From Bradyrhizobium nivariense (GTDB taxonomy: Bacteria > Pseudomonadota > Alphaproteobacteria > Rhizobiales > Xanthobacteraceae), in NCBI RefSeq assembly GCF_029846715.1, contig NZ_JARVWW010000050.1, forward strand, positions 1 through 41,474: 41,474 nucleotides of DNA. The letters run 5' to 3'. Under the pieces are notes generated by a model, which was not told the origin of the DNA, did no database searches, and saw nothing but the letters and a program-made list of their open reading frames with translations. Of the stretch, positions 1-9,768 are shown piece after piece (position 1 is the first letter of the stretch; each line of letters starts with the position of its first letter). The position numbers and the translations under genes were made by a program.

Positions 1-61
1 GCCTTGACGACCGCACCCCGGATCAAGCCTACTTCGATCTTCCTCCGCTCCGCGCGGCGGC

Positions 62-1297
62 CTAACACCGGCAGAGTCTCCACTTATCGACGCGGAATTT
101 TTGTTCAGACAATCGGGACCGGCTCTGAGTTCCAAACGACCGAATTACGGTTTCATCCAGGCGAAAGCCATTGATCTGCGGCGCTGGGGTCGCGATGTTC
201 TCGATGCACCGGCGTCCGAGCACGGCAAGGCAGCTTTTCTGCACCGTTCTGCTGGTTTTGCCTAAGAAACCGAAGATATGTCCGCTACCAGCCTTGATAG
301 GTGTTTCAATGTTGTCAAAGTAATTGCCCTCGATCAGTGCTTGCACAGAGGGTCCAGCATCCAGTGCATGGAAGAATCCGCCGCTCTGTTGCGCGTTGGT
401 GTTGTGGAAATAATTGTTGACGAGATGAACAATGGCCTGCGCTCCGTCAACGTGCGGTGCCCGCCCTGAGATCTGATGGAAATAGTTGTTTGCGATGGTG
501 ATCGTCTGGGGGCCACCAAGAAACAAAAGATTCCAATAGTGCTCTCCGTTACAATAGGAGGAATACGTATCGCTGCCATCGAAGTCGTTCCAGGAAATCG
601 CAATATTTGTCGTAGGGCCAAAGCCGCCGGCGATCATCTGCCGCCCGATGTTGTGAAATCGATTGTGATCAATCCAAACCAAGTCGGCTCGTGCAATTGC
701 AATACCATCGCCTGCAAATATCACGCCTTCATTGATATCACTGATGGTCAGGTTGCGAATAACGATGTTGCTGACCCCATTCAGGCGCAGCCCCTTGCCT
801 TTGATTGTAGCGCTCGGGCCAACGCCGATCACTGTCTTGTTTGAGCCAATTTCCAACGGGCGCTTGCCGGCGCGGTCGAAGCCAACCAACGTGTTCTCCT
901 TCCCATTGCAATGCGCGTCGTTGCCATCCAGCAGGAGAAGGGATTCACGCTTGTAAGGGGCGGAGCAAGCATTGCCGTATTGGCAACCCCGCCCCTCGCC
1001 TCGCCCTTCCGTTCCAATAAAGTCTATGGTGCCGATTACCTGGATCTCGCGCGGACTATTGTCATTGCAGTGCCCGAATGCGTACGAGCGACACAACTCA
1101 TAATTCAGAGCTTCGATTGATCTGACCTGGACCACCTCGCCTCCAAGGCCGCCTGTCGCTTGAGCGCCGAAGCCCTTCGGGGCTTCCGATCGCGCATTGT
1201 TCGATCCGAGCAAGGAAAACGCGCCGAGGACGACAGCAAGTCCGCCAAGCACGCGGAATGAGCGCTTGATGTGCTTCATCGCCTCCTTCAAGCGCAC
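62..1297 (-). CDS. Secreted pectin lyase-like polysaccharide lyase (PL1)
   Basis: This is a 411-residue beta-helix enzyme of polysaccharide lyase family 1, expected to cut plant pectin by beta-elimination outside the cell. A basic N-terminus followed by a hydrophobic run (about residues 16-30) looks like a signal peptide. Family signatures are NKTVIGVG, KGKGLRL, the vWiDH-type motif DLVWIDH, the block YCNGEHYW and SGRAPHV. In pectate lyases the last motif reads RxPxxR; here the second Arg is Asp (RAPHVD). That feature and the GEHYW block resemble pectin lyases, which act on methylated pectin, more than pectate lyases. Several Cys pairs fit an exported protein. Two starts are possible: GTG at 1297 (preceded by GAGAGG) or ATG at 1279 (preceded by AAGGAGG); both keep the signal peptide. 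Substrate preference is inferred from motifs only. Confidence 0.88.
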   Translation of the reverse strand: MRLKEAMKHIKRSFRVLGGLAVVLGAFSLLGSNNARSEAPKGFGAQATGGLGGEVVQVRSIEALNYELCRSYAFGHCNDNSPREIQVIGTIDFIGTEGRGEGRGCQYGNACSAPYKRESLLLLDGNDAHCNGKENTLVGFDRAGKRPLEIGSNKTVIGVGPSATIKGKGLRLNGVSNIVIRNLTISDINEGVIFAGDGIAIARADLVWIDHNRFHNIGRQMIAGGFGPTTNIAISWNDFDGSDTYSSYCNGEHYWNLLFLGGPQTITIANNYFHQISGRAPHVDGAQAIVHLVNNYFHNTNAQQSGGFFHALDAGPSVQALIEGNYFDNIETPIKAGSGHIFGFLGKTSRTVQKSCLAVLGRRCIENIATPAPQINGFRLDETVIRSFGTQSRSRLSEQKFRVDKWRLCRC

Positions 1298-2227
1298 ATC
1301 CTCTCTCTCGTACCCGGAAACTCCGCACGAGGACTTGAACGCCCGAACTCAGATCCTGAACTGCAATAGGCCATCGGCACGCGGCTCGCTAACGCCACTA
1401 GACTCTCCTCAATAGGGCAGATTGGAATATCGGAGCCATCCCACGCAGCAGCCGAAGTGTACAGCCGCATGCTCAGTACTGCCGCCGTGGATCTGGGTAG
1501 CTTGGAGCCAATCGCACCCGATGAACATGCTTTAACAACCCCTTCAGAATGAAAGCAAGATCCCCGGCTCACCGAATCGCGCGGCCAACGTCTTGTCTCA
1601 GATCGACCGTTGTCCTGGTGCCGGCGACATAGAATGTTTAAGCGCAGGAACGATTTTCCCGCAGTTCAAAGCAGATGCCGCCCGACGATGAAGGAAGCGA
1701 GGTGGTGCACCCAGTCACCACCGACCTGCGACTCGCGACGCGGCGAGTTGATGCGGCTGGGCTCAGCCGTCCCACTCATGGCCTTCAGGTGAAGCTGCTC
1801 ATGTGCCTGGGCCATCGCCATAAGAGCCGAGTTCGCCTGCAAGCGCCTCGCGGTGGGCAACGGTGGCCCACCTTGCACAAAACGCGCTCTCGCACCCGCA
1901 CGTTCGAAGCATCATGGGTTTGCTGTCCGCAGGGGCCTAGCGCGCGAGAAACGAACGACCCACCAAGATTGGCAGTTTCTGCGATCCAGCAAGAGGCGTA
2001 TGCCGGTCAAAGGATGAGTCGCCCGCACTTCTGTCGGGCTACGGGGAGCTCCGCCGATGTACACGCCGCCCCCTTCCAAGTTGTCAATGGGCCCGACCTT
2101 GATCGGACGATGCGGGAGGCTCGCTCGGCGACACTGATCACGGCTACTCACGGCATCCCGCTCGCTCCTGTCACCATGATAAGGTTCGCGGCACGCCTGC
2201 TCGAGATCGAAATCGAACCTGAGACGT
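1298..2227. other. Intergenic region without a convincing gene
   Basis: About 930 bases lie between the pectin-lyase start and the C-terminus of the large kinase. Open frames on both strands (for example 1675-2280 plus and 1666-1878 minus) overlap one another, lack recognisable motifs and have no good ribosome-binding site. I recognise no promoter motif, transposase fragment or RNA gene here. Confidence 0.5.
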
Positions 2228-5200
2228 TCAACGGGCCTGTTCCGCCCGATCCACGCCCTCCGGCGCAACGGGCATGCTGAACTGAAAGATCGCCCCGCGA
2301 GGATCGTTGGCGCGGGCCCACATCCGGCCCCCGTGCGCCTCAACAATAGAATGGCAAATAGCCAGCCCCATGCCCATGCCTTCGGATTTCGTGGTGTAAA
2401 AAGCGTCGAATACGCGGTCGGCGCAGTTGGGATCGAGTCCCGGACCGGTATCTCGAAAACTGACCAATACGTTGTCCAAGCCGTCCGTCCGCGCGCTGAT
2501 CAGCAATTCGCGGTCACCTTCCTTGATTTCGCTCATAGCCTCGATAGCGTTCGTGATCAAATTGAGAATCACCTGCCGGACCTGAACGCGATCTGCTCGA
2601 ACAAGCGGCAAAGCCTCAGGCAGTCGGGTTTGCACCCACACGTCATTTTTTGCGAGTTCCGCGCGAACTAGGGCCAGCACCTCTAAGATCAATTCGTCAA
2701 TAGCAAGAAGCTCGGTTTGCATCGGAGCCTTGTTCATGAGAGCGCGGATCCGGCGGATCACGTTCCCCGCGCGCATACTGTCACGGACAATCAAACCAAA
2801 GGTTTGCCGAACTTCTTCCAGATTTGGCGGCTGAGCACCGAGCCAATTTAGTCCTGCCCCTGCATTACTGCTGATCGCCGCAATCGGCTGGTTGACCTCA
2901 TGCGCGATTGAGGCTGCCAGCTGTCCCATTGTCGTAATCCGATTCGCGTGTGCAAGGCCCATCAGAGTCTCGCGATAACGCCGTTCGCTTTCACGGGCTT
3001 CCGCTTCCACTCTCTTTCGCTCTGTCAGGTCGAGGACGAAGCCAACACCTTGGTCCTGTCGCTCATCGAATACGGCGATGCCAATTAGCACCGGCACGCG
3101 GCTGCCATCCTTCCGAACATACTCTTTCTCGAACTGCTGAACAGCTCCGGTCCTTTTTGCTTCTGTCCGAGCGTCCATAGTGCGCTCGTGCCATTCTGGA
3201 GGCGTCAGGTCGAGACCGTTCACTCGCCCTGCGACAAGATCCTCTTGGTTGTATCCAACCATCGTGAGGAAGGCTTGATTTGCCTCGATGATCTCGCCCC
3301 CTTCGCGGATGATGAAGATTCCGATGATGTTAGTGTCGAGTAAGCGCCGGATTTTCGCCTCCCGTTGCTGCACTTCGCTGTACAACCGGCTGTTTTCCAG
3401 CGCCGTTGCAGCTTGAGAGGCAAGCATTTTCAGCACGGAGTTGCGGGCAGGCGAGAATATGCCCGGCGCGAGATTATTCTCCAGGTAAAGTACGCCGATC
3501 AGCTTGCCCTGCGTGATCAGTGGCAGGCAGAGAATAGAGCGCGCTTTGCGCTCGTGGATATACGGATCATCCGCAAATGAACTCTGAGCGGCAGCATCTT
3601 CGAGAATGACGTTTTCGCGGACACGTAGAACGAAATGCAGCACCGTCTCGGGAAGAAGCGACGGGATTACGGCCTGTTCAAGTACCCGTACAACGACGGC
3701 ATCAGCGACTGTTGCGGCTTCCGCCTCGATCCGTGGCTCGCCTTCATGCAGCAGAATCAACAAACCACGTTCGGCGCCGGCCTGCTCAATGGCAGTCCGC
3801 ATAAGCGTGTGGATTAGCCTTTCGAGCACGATCTCGCCGGAAATCGCCTGCGACACTTTTGTTACCGTCGCGAGATCAAGATGCTCAGCCGGAGCTCCGA
3901 TCCTCATGCCGTTCACGGCAAGCGTGATCTCCTCGCGGCTGAGATCAGGATTGAGCTCGTCGAGTTGACGCACTTTACCATCTGCTCCCCAACGAAGGTA
4001 ACCGCGCCGCGCGTCACGCAGGTAAATCCGGGAAATTCTTTCAAAACCGCGCGCAGCATAAAAGCGCGCCGCAAGCTCGCAAGCTATCCCCTCGTGGTGG
4101 GGGAAACCGTTACGTGCTGCGGTCTGGATTGAGTGTTCGTACAGTCGCATTGCATCGGCATCCCGGTGTTCCAATCTTGCAATTTCAGCGCCGACCAAGG
4201 CCGCCCGATTCTCAAAATTTTCGGGGCAATTCGTCGCCCAAATCTGCAACTGTCTGTAGTGGGCATCAATCAGATCTCGATGTTGCTGCTGCTCGTTTTC
4301 GCCCAGCCCGCCGCAATAACATGAGTGAGACAGGGCACCATAGAAGTGAAACTCGGCGGTCAAGGGCTCTGTCGGTATGGTCCATAATCGCGGCTCGGCC
4401 TTCGAGCGAGCACCAACAGCCGCAGCATAATCGCCGGCTAGGAACCTCGCTTGAAGTTTGCGGATCCAATACACGGCCTTGCTAGGTGACAGCTCCGGAC
4501 TTAGTTCCAAGGATCGCTCGACGTGCAGCTCGTCAAGTTGCTGATCATCGAAGCAACCGAATGAGCGCGTGAGGCCGCGCATCGTTCTGATAATTGCGAG
4601 CTGTGCAGCGACGACATCAGCAGCAAATTGAACCTTTCTATTCCCTGTCGTAGCAAGGCTTTTTTCGATCTCGTTCTGCACCTCTTTCAGGGGGTCTCCC
4701 GCCATGATCATATTTGAGGTTAGATGAAGCAAGCTGTACGCCTCATAGATGACGTCGCCGACGCTGACCGCAGCTTCGAGCGCTCGGCCAATCAACACTC
4801 GACCATCTCTTAGAGGCTTCGTCCACGGGATCACGTTGCATCCGACGGCCAAATAAACCGGAGCCCGAAAACGGGATAACTCACCGCGATCAACCAGATC
4901 GCAAGCAAGACGACCAAATTTATCAGCCGCGTGGTAGTCGCCGAAGCGTCCCGCCGAGATTCGGCCTAACCATGCGTAATGGGCGCAGGAAGCGTCGGTG
5001 TTGCCGTATTCGAGGCTGATGCTGACAGCTCTGCAGATGACCAAAGCGGATAGATTGACGTCCGTGAATCCCGCGGCCGGAAGAATACGCGTCAACACGG
5101 CAAGCGTGGCAAGCGTGCTCTGGTCTGTCATTCCGGGCAAACCAGCAAGATCCTCGATCGCCTCTGGCAGCTGTGACCACATCCGCTGATATTCGGCGAG

Positions 5201-7789
5201 TGTTTCCTGGTCGTTCGGATGCTGCGACCAATCGATCCCGACGTCGTGAAGATATTCGAGACCTATGGCCACTGCCCGGCCGTGTTGACCGAGCGCCAGG
5301 TAAAGATCGACCCGCAAACATGCGACAGTTGCTCGTTGAGGCGCGTTCAAAGCGCGCTTCGACAGCGCGGAGAGGAGGCTCTCCGCAATGTCAATTCGCC
5401 CTACCAAGAATTCGCATTCGGCCCGGCTGGTCTCCAGTGCGAACGCGAGTTCGTGGCGGCTTTGCCAAGCATCCTGCGCGAGCAGGGCCGCACCGACCGT
5501 GAAATATGTGAGTGCCGAGGCATAGGCGGCCGACGCCTTGGCACGCTGCCCTGCGGTCAAATTCAGCTCGGCGAGCTGCTCTCGCTCCTGACCAGAAGCG
5601 ATTAGCGCGACACCTCGATTGAGTTGACTGACAATATCGAAGATAGCCTCTTCGCGCTTGTGCGCAGGGACGTGTGCCGCAAGCATCCGACCGATGCGCA
5701 AATGGGCAGGAGCGCGCGAAGATTCCGGCACCAGCGAGTAGGCCGCCTCTTGAACGCGGTCGTGGACGAACCGATAGGCCGTTCCATGGCGCGCAATCAG
5801 CTCCTGCCGGATAGCGGGCCACAGCCTCGCATGCACCTCCTCGCGTGAGGTTTCGAGCACGACCGCAAGCTCCGTCGTCCTGGCGATGTTGCCGAAACAG
5901 GCCAGCTGTCGCAGCGCGTCCTGCGTTTCCTCGGGCAGCCGGATGAGCTTGCCTAGCATAAGATCGACGACGTTCTCGGTGTATGCTTTTGCGTAAATCC
6001 GCTCGAGATCCCAACGCCAGCGTGCCAGCTCGTGATCGAACGTCAGCAGCTGCTCGTCGGCCAGTTCAGACAGGAATTGAATGGTGAAGAACGGATTACC
6101 CATCGTCTTCTGATGCACCAACGTTGCAAGCGGGACAGCGCGTTTTGGTGCGCAGCGAAGGCTATCCGCAACCAACTGTGCGACATGGTCTGCCGTGAGC
6201 GGCGACAGCGTGATCTCCTCTACATTTACGTCGGATCTCCTGATGGAGTCGAGCTTGCGTTTGAGTGGATGGCCTGCATCAACTTCGTTGCTGCGGTACG
6301 CTCCAATGATCAGCAGGTGCAGGTCCGACTGGGCCAGAAGATCCTCGATCAGGTCGAGTGTTGCGGCATCGTGCCACTGTAAATCATCGAGAAAGAGCAC
6401 CAATGGATGGGTTCGCCGGGCGAACACACCGATAAAACGGCGAAGCACCAGTTGGAAACGATTTTGCGCTTGCCGGGCTGGAAGCTCAGCAGGCGCGGGC
6501 TGCTCGCCAATGATCAGGCTCAGATCGGGTATCAATTCGATCAACAGCCGTCCATTCGCGCCGAGCGCCTCCCGGAGCGCTTGCCGCCAAACCGCGAGTT
6601 CGCCCTCACTTTTGCTGAGAAGAGAACGGATAAGACTCTGAAAGCTCTGCACGAGCGTCGCATAAGGAACATCGCGCTTCAGTTGCTCGAATTTGCCTGA
6701 TGCCAACAGTCCACGCGAGGGCACCAGCACTTTGTGTAGCTCTTGGACAAGCGAGGACTTACCAATGCCGGAGTGACCCGCAACCAGCACCAACCTAGGC
6801 GCGCCGCTCTTGACCGCGCGATCGAAAGAGCCAAGCAAGGTCTCGATCTCGCGGGCTCTCCCGTAGAGCTTCTCGGGGATGAGCAACCGATCAGGTGTGT
6901 CATCTGCGCCCAGCTCAAATGTATCGATGCGACCGTGGTTGGCCCAAGCCGCGACACAGTGTTGCAGATCGTGCTCAAGGCCAGCGGCAGTCTGGTAGCG
7001 TTCCTCGGCGGTTTTCGCGAGGAGTTTCATCACAATCCGAGAAATTGGCTCCGGGATGTCTCGCGATTTCTCGACAGGCGGTACTGCTTTTCTGGCGATG
7101 TGACAATGGATCCATTCCAAGGGATCTGCCCCCGTGAACGGCAGCGCGCCGGTCAGCATCTGATAGAATGTCACGCCAAGTGAATAGAGATCGCTGCGAC
7201 AATCGACCGAGCGATTCATCCGTCCGGTCTGTTCGGGCGCCATGTAGGGCAACGTGCCGGCGATGAACTCGACAGGTTCGGGCGGCACCCGCTCGCGGGA
7301 AAGACGGGACGTCAGACCGAACCCAGTGAGTCGGACCTGTTCGTCAGGACAATTGACCAGAATGTGAGCGGGTTTCAGGTCCTTGTGGACCAAGCCCTGC
7401 CGGTGAAGCTTGCCCACTGCCGTCGTGATACCAACAGCAAGGCGCAAGAAGCGCTCGGGCTCCATACGGAGTCCAAGTAGGTTTAGCAGCGGCTCGCCGG
7501 ATGGATCCTGCAGGACCAGCATGGTCCGACCAGCTTCCCGGATCAGTTCCAACGGCCGCACCGCCCATGCCTCGTCTAGCTCCTCCCGCAGCCCACACTC
7601 GTGGGCGAGGCGGTCGAGCGTCGCTGGGTGTTCCGCGATCGGTCGGACCACAAGCACGACAGCCCTGCTGCCGTGCATTTGCTGGCGCCACGCACGGCAG
7701 AACGCGCGATCACCATCCTCCCATAGGGGCTGGATGTCGCCGTCAAGATATGAACCGAACAAGGTTCGGCTGAGAGGCTCCCGCGGCAT
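2228..7789 (-). CDS. Trifunctional Ser/Thr kinase-like / AAA ATPase / sensor histidine kinase
   Basis: This giant cytoplasmic signalling protein has about 1853 residues from the preferred ATG at 7789; the open frame runs back to 8125. Domains in order are: a Ser/Thr-kinase-like domain (HKDLKP catalytic loop, APEQTGRMNRSVD, SDLYSLGV) within the first 300 residues; an AAA/STAND ATPase (Walker A GHSGIGKSS, Walker B LVLFLDDLQW); a long helical TPR-like middle; a GAF domain (about 1300-1475); a PAS domain (about 1480-1590); and a histidine kinase core with H-box SIAHEVNQPIA, N-box NLITNAIEAM and DTGPGLD/GMGMGLA. The DFG motif reads GFG and no clear VAIK lysine is seen. In this family the N-terminal kinase is often similarly altered, so kinase activity is uncertain. 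It has no transmembrane segments or receiver domain, so its phosphate acceptor must be a separate regulator. The nodW and receiver genes lie divergently about 2.1 kb away. Their pairing is inference. Confidence 0.9.
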   Translation of the reverse strand: MPREPLSRTLFGSYLDGDIQPLWEDGDRAFCRAWRQQMHGSRAVVLVVRPIAEHPATLDRLAHECGLREELDEAWAVRPLELIREAGRTMLVLQDPSGEPLLNLLGLRMEPERFLRLAVGITTAVGKLHRQGLVHKDLKPAHILVNCPDEQVRLTGFGLTSRLSRERVPPEPVEFIAGTLPYMAPEQTGRMNRSVDCRSDLYSLGVTFYQMLTGALPFTGADPLEWIHCHIARKAVPPVEKSRDIPEPISRIVMKLLAKTAEERYQTAAGLEHDLQHCVAAWANHGRIDTFELGADDTPDRLLIPEKLYGRAREIETLLGSFDRAVKSGAPRLVLVAGHSGIGKSSLVQELHKVLVPSRGLLASGKFEQLKRDVPYATLVQSFQSLIRSLLSKSEGELAVWRQALREALGANGRLLIELIPDLSLIIGEQPAPAELPARQAQNRFQLVLRRFIGVFARRTHPLVLFLDDLQWHDAATLDLIEDLLAQSDLHLLIIGAYRSNEVDAGHPLKRKLDSIRRSDVNVEEITLSPLTADHVAQLVADSLRCAPKRAVPLATLVHQKTMGNPFFTIQFLSELADEQLLTFDHELARWRWDLERIYAKAYTENVVDLMLGKLIRLPEETQDALRQLACFGNIARTTELAVVLETSREEVHARLWPAIRQELIARHGTAYRFVHDRVQEAAYSLVPESSRAPAHLRIGRMLAAHVPAHKREEAIFDIVSQLNRGVALIASGQEREQLAELNLTAGQRAKASAAYASALTYFTVGAALLAQDAWQSRHELAFALETSRAECEFLVGRIDIAESLLSALSKRALNAPQRATVACLRVDLYLALGQHGRAVAIGLEYLHDVGIDWSQHPNDQETLAEYQRMWSQLPEAIEDLAGLPGMTDQSTLATLAVLTRILPAAGFTDVNLSALVICRAVSISLEYGNTDASCAHYAWLGRISAGRFGDYHAADKFGRLACDLVDRGELSRFRAPVYLAVGCNVIPWTKPLRDGRVLIGRALEAAVSVGDVIYEAYSLLHLTSNMIMAGDPLKEVQNEIEKSLATTGNRKVQFAADVVAAQLAIIRTMRGLTRSFGCFDDQQLDELHVERSLELSPELSPSKAVYWIRKLQARFLAGDYAAAVGARSKAEPRLWTIPTEPLTAEFHFYGALSHSCYCGGLGENEQQQHRDLIDAHYRQLQIWATNCPENFENRAALVGAEIARLEHRDADAMRLYEHSIQTAARNGFPHHEGIACELAARFYAARGFERISRIYLRDARRGYLRWGADGKVRQLDELNPDLSREEITLAVNGMRIGAPAEHLDLATVTKVSQAISGEIVLERLIHTLMRTAIEQAGAERGLLILLHEGEPRIEAEAATVADAVVVRVLEQAVIPSLLPETVLHFVLRVRENVILEDAAAQSSFADDPYIHERKARSILCLPLITQGKLIGVLYLENNLAPGIFSPARNSVLKMLASQAATALENSRLYSEVQQREAKIRRLLDTNIIGIFIIREGGEIIEANQAFLTMVGYNQEDLVAGRVNGLDLTPPEWHERTMDARTEAKRTGAVQQFEKEYVRKDGSRVPVLIGIAVFDERQDQGVGFVLDLTERKRVEAEARESERRYRETLMGLAHANRITTMGQLAASIAHEVNQPIAAISSNAGAGLNWLGAQPPNLEEVRQTFGLIVRDSMRAGNVIRRIRALMNKAPMQTELLAIDELILEVLALVRAELAKNDVWVQTRLPEALPLVRADRVQVRQVILNLITNAIEAMSEIKEGDRELLISARTDGLDNVLVSFRDTGPGLDPNCADRVFDAFYTTKSEGMGMGLAICHSIVEAHGGRMWARANDPRGAIFQFSMPVAPEGVDRAEQAR

Positions 7790-8562
7790 TTGCCCGCCCA
7801 AACTAAGAATACGCGAGCCAAAATGTGACACATAAGGGGCGCGATTGTGAAGGGACTTCGCAGAAAGCGGGCACAGGTCCCGAACAACGTCGCCAAGGAG
7901 TAGACGGCGATCAGCGAAATACGAGCGACGCATGCACCTTCTCAGAGCCCAATCGTATCGATCGAGCGCAATCGGGCGCGCGGGCTGGGCCCACACGGAC
8001 GCGCGGCGGCTCGCCCGTGCGCAGCGTGTCGCCGCAGAAGGATTGTTCGCGATGGAGCGGCTCGGGGGTGTTACGAGCACCAGCGGTCCACGGACGACCT
8101 GCAGCAGGCCCCGGGTAGCTGCCACGGCTCAATCAGGCATCGACATGTGAAGGCTGTTCGGTTTGTCCATGATCGGAGCGACGCGTGAGGCCAGACCAGA
8201 ACTGCCGCGGAGCGACGCGGTGCTGTTTGCGCGATCGACCGTCATTCCCGCCCCATTGCAAGGGCAAGGCAGTCATCAACTCAGAACCGCAGCATCAAGC
8301 GGTAGATCTGCGAGCCACTATGAGCGAAACCGTGCCGGTAGCTCTTCTCTGCACTCCTGTGGAGAGCAACGGCCTCGCGACAAGGCAGTCCCGATGCTGG
8401 TACCGTATACGCCCTCACTCATCGGAATGCCACTCGCTGCCGCTTGCGGAAAGCGAGTTAGCCGGCCATCCGAAACTGATAGCGAGAAAGTTCACGCTGC
8501 TTAAACCGGTGTTCAAGGGCCGCGTAAGCTATCCCAAAGCCGGTAAAAAGAATTGAAAGGAA

Positions 8563-8813
8563 AATGAAGAAAAGCCGAACGCCTTCTCCTGGCCACGGGC
8601 ACTGTGACAGCATTCATCGGAATCCTTGCCAATACCGGGTCTGACTTTGCCAACTCGATAGAGCCAATGAGCCAACCCGACAGTCTAGAGACGACGTCGT
8701 ACAACGTGACGCTACGTACGGTCCAAGCTGTTCGCGCGCTGCGTGACGTTGCAGGGAATCACTATCGGCTCATGAATGAGCCTCAGTTTTGCCACGCGGG
8801 TTGCTTTATTTGA
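8563..8813 (+). pseudogene. Possible frameshifted small exported protein
   Basis: ATG at 8563 follows a purine-rich GAAAGGAAA and begins MKKSRT. A shift into another frame then gives RLLLATGTVTAFIGILA, which looks like the hydrophobic part of a signal peptide. That frame continues (GSDFANSIEPMSQ and onward) to a stop at 8811-8813. In the second frame the only nearby start is GTG at 8604. The simplest reading is a roughly 80-residue exported protein broken by one frameshift near 8575-8590. I do not recognise its family, and the frame could also be chance. Confidence 0.3.
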
Positions 8814-8900
8814 CGCAGCATCACCACGGATGTACTGGCGATGTGGGCGAACCCGGCGCACTTCTTCTCGAAGGAGTGCGCCGGGCCGGCTTTAATGAGG
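8786..8900 (-). pseudogene. Transposase C-terminal remnant (IS5-like)
   Basis: The minus-strand frame ends with FTRLIK, then FEKKCAGFAHIAS and a terminal VVMLRQ. This follows the pattern of IS5-group transposase C-termini (F-x-RLK...YEK-x-A...F-x-HIAS...LR), with about four residues missing. Only this tail is recognisable. The upstream part of the frame does not match a DDE domain and no terminal inverted repeats were found. The assignment rests on pattern similarity and is tentative. Confidence 0.35.
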
Positions 8901-9242
8901 CGCGTAAAGCTCGATGAGCTAGGGGCAGATTGGCGGCTACTTCGGGCTGACCGCTCGCGGCGTTTCTTTCCTATCCTTCGACGTTGAGTAACTAAGCTTC
9001 GATTCCGCTCTGCTCGACACAAACCTATTTGGCCCGCCAATGCCGGTTTGCGAATGCAGCCCTTGTTGAGCTGAGGCAGGAGAGCGATTGCACAGGGGGT
9101 TTCGAAGTAGTCGACAGTCGGGCTGCGGATGCGGCCGACCTCCATTTAGATTAAACGGTCATGTTAGGATACGAGCTTAGCAGCGGGATCAAGCACCGTG
9201 GGCACTGCCGCAAACCTACATGATTAAATTTCCGACGAGCAC

Positions 9243-9283
9243 GACCGAAAGGACTTGAATCGCACCTTGCGTCAGGTTGTACG
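9243..9283 (+). repeat. 41-nt repeated element, copy A (promoter-like)
   Basis: This segment matches 20457-20497 at 32 of 41 positions without gaps. The shared core contains CTTGAATCG and AGGTTGTA. A TTGAAT at 9255-9260 is followed after 19 nt by TACGAA, the long spacer typical of MerR-family promoters. The spacer holds the dyad ACCT-N6-AGGT. The repeat is seen directly; the promoter reading is inference. Confidence 0.5.
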
Positions 9284-9300
9284 AAGCCGACGCAAGGTGC
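9262..9300. terminator. Strong stem-loop, 12-bp perfect stem
   Basis: GCACCTTGCGTC (9262-9273) pairs perfectly with GACGCAAGGTGC (9289-9300), separated by 15 nt and followed by TTT on the plus strand. It overlaps copy A of the 41-nt repeat, and copy B has no such stem. It could be a weak intrinsic terminator, an attenuator or an operator for nodW-side transcription. Confidence 0.45.
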
Positions 9301-9364
9301 TTTCCCGAGCTAGCTAAAGACGCAACTCACAGGCGCTCCGACGAAAAAAAGAGTTCATGTGCTG

Positions 9365-9532
9365 ATGCCGCTGCTACTCGTTCTGGTTTCTATTTTCTTT
9401 GGTACAAGTGCGATCGTCTACGCCGCATGCCGATCCCAACGCCGGCCGGATCGTCGCATGCACAGGCACAATCGCGCCAATTCGCTCACTTCGCGCCCCC
9501 GCGTCCAACTACCAAGACGGCGGGCATTTTAA
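9365..9532 (+). CDS. Possible small single-pass membrane protein (55 aa)
   Basis: ATG at 9365 opens a 55-codon frame beginning MPLLLVLVSIFFGTSAIVYA, one clear hydrophobic segment, followed by a strongly basic Arg/His-rich tail. GTG at 9359 is an alternative start. The ribosome-binding site is weak (a purine-rich AAAAAAAGAG lies upstream). It sits between the stem-loop and nodW on the same strand. The composition is typical of small inner-membrane proteins with positive-inside tails, but I recognise no family and it may be fortuitous. Confidence 0.3.
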   Translation: MPLLLVLVSIFFGTSAIVYAACRSQRRPDRRMHRHNRANSLTSRPRVQLPRRRAF

Positions 9533-9768
9533 TCCAGCCGCTCAATGACTGTCCTCCGACGCCTGTTGCAGCCCGAACTCGCGAGGGCCAGGTGGGACGC
9601 GCCGCCTGCGAGAGAGCGCTTCTCAAACGGCTTCCGATCGGTTTATCGATGCCGTGGGGTCGATCCAGCGGGACAGCGGCCAGACACGAAAGCCAGTTCT
9701 CGACCACTCGGGCGATTTTTGCTAGAGTTTAGGGCGTCACGCGGCGCAAACGGCTGACCGGTCATACA

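Larger units (their letters stand above)
7790..9242. other. Degraded intergenic region between the large kinase and nodW
   Basis: This stretch holds no complete recognisable gene. It contains a possible frameshifted small exported protein (8563-8813, plus) and a transposase-like tail (8786-8900, minus), listed separately. Other open frames overlap on both strands without motifs. No remnant of a nodV sensor kinase (H-box or N-box) was recognised on either strand. Confidence 0.5.

Noticed and set aside
1675..2280. 201-codon plus-strand open frame
   Set aside because: No motifs, no ribosome-binding site, overlaps the 3' end of the large kinase and looks like a GC-rich chance frame.
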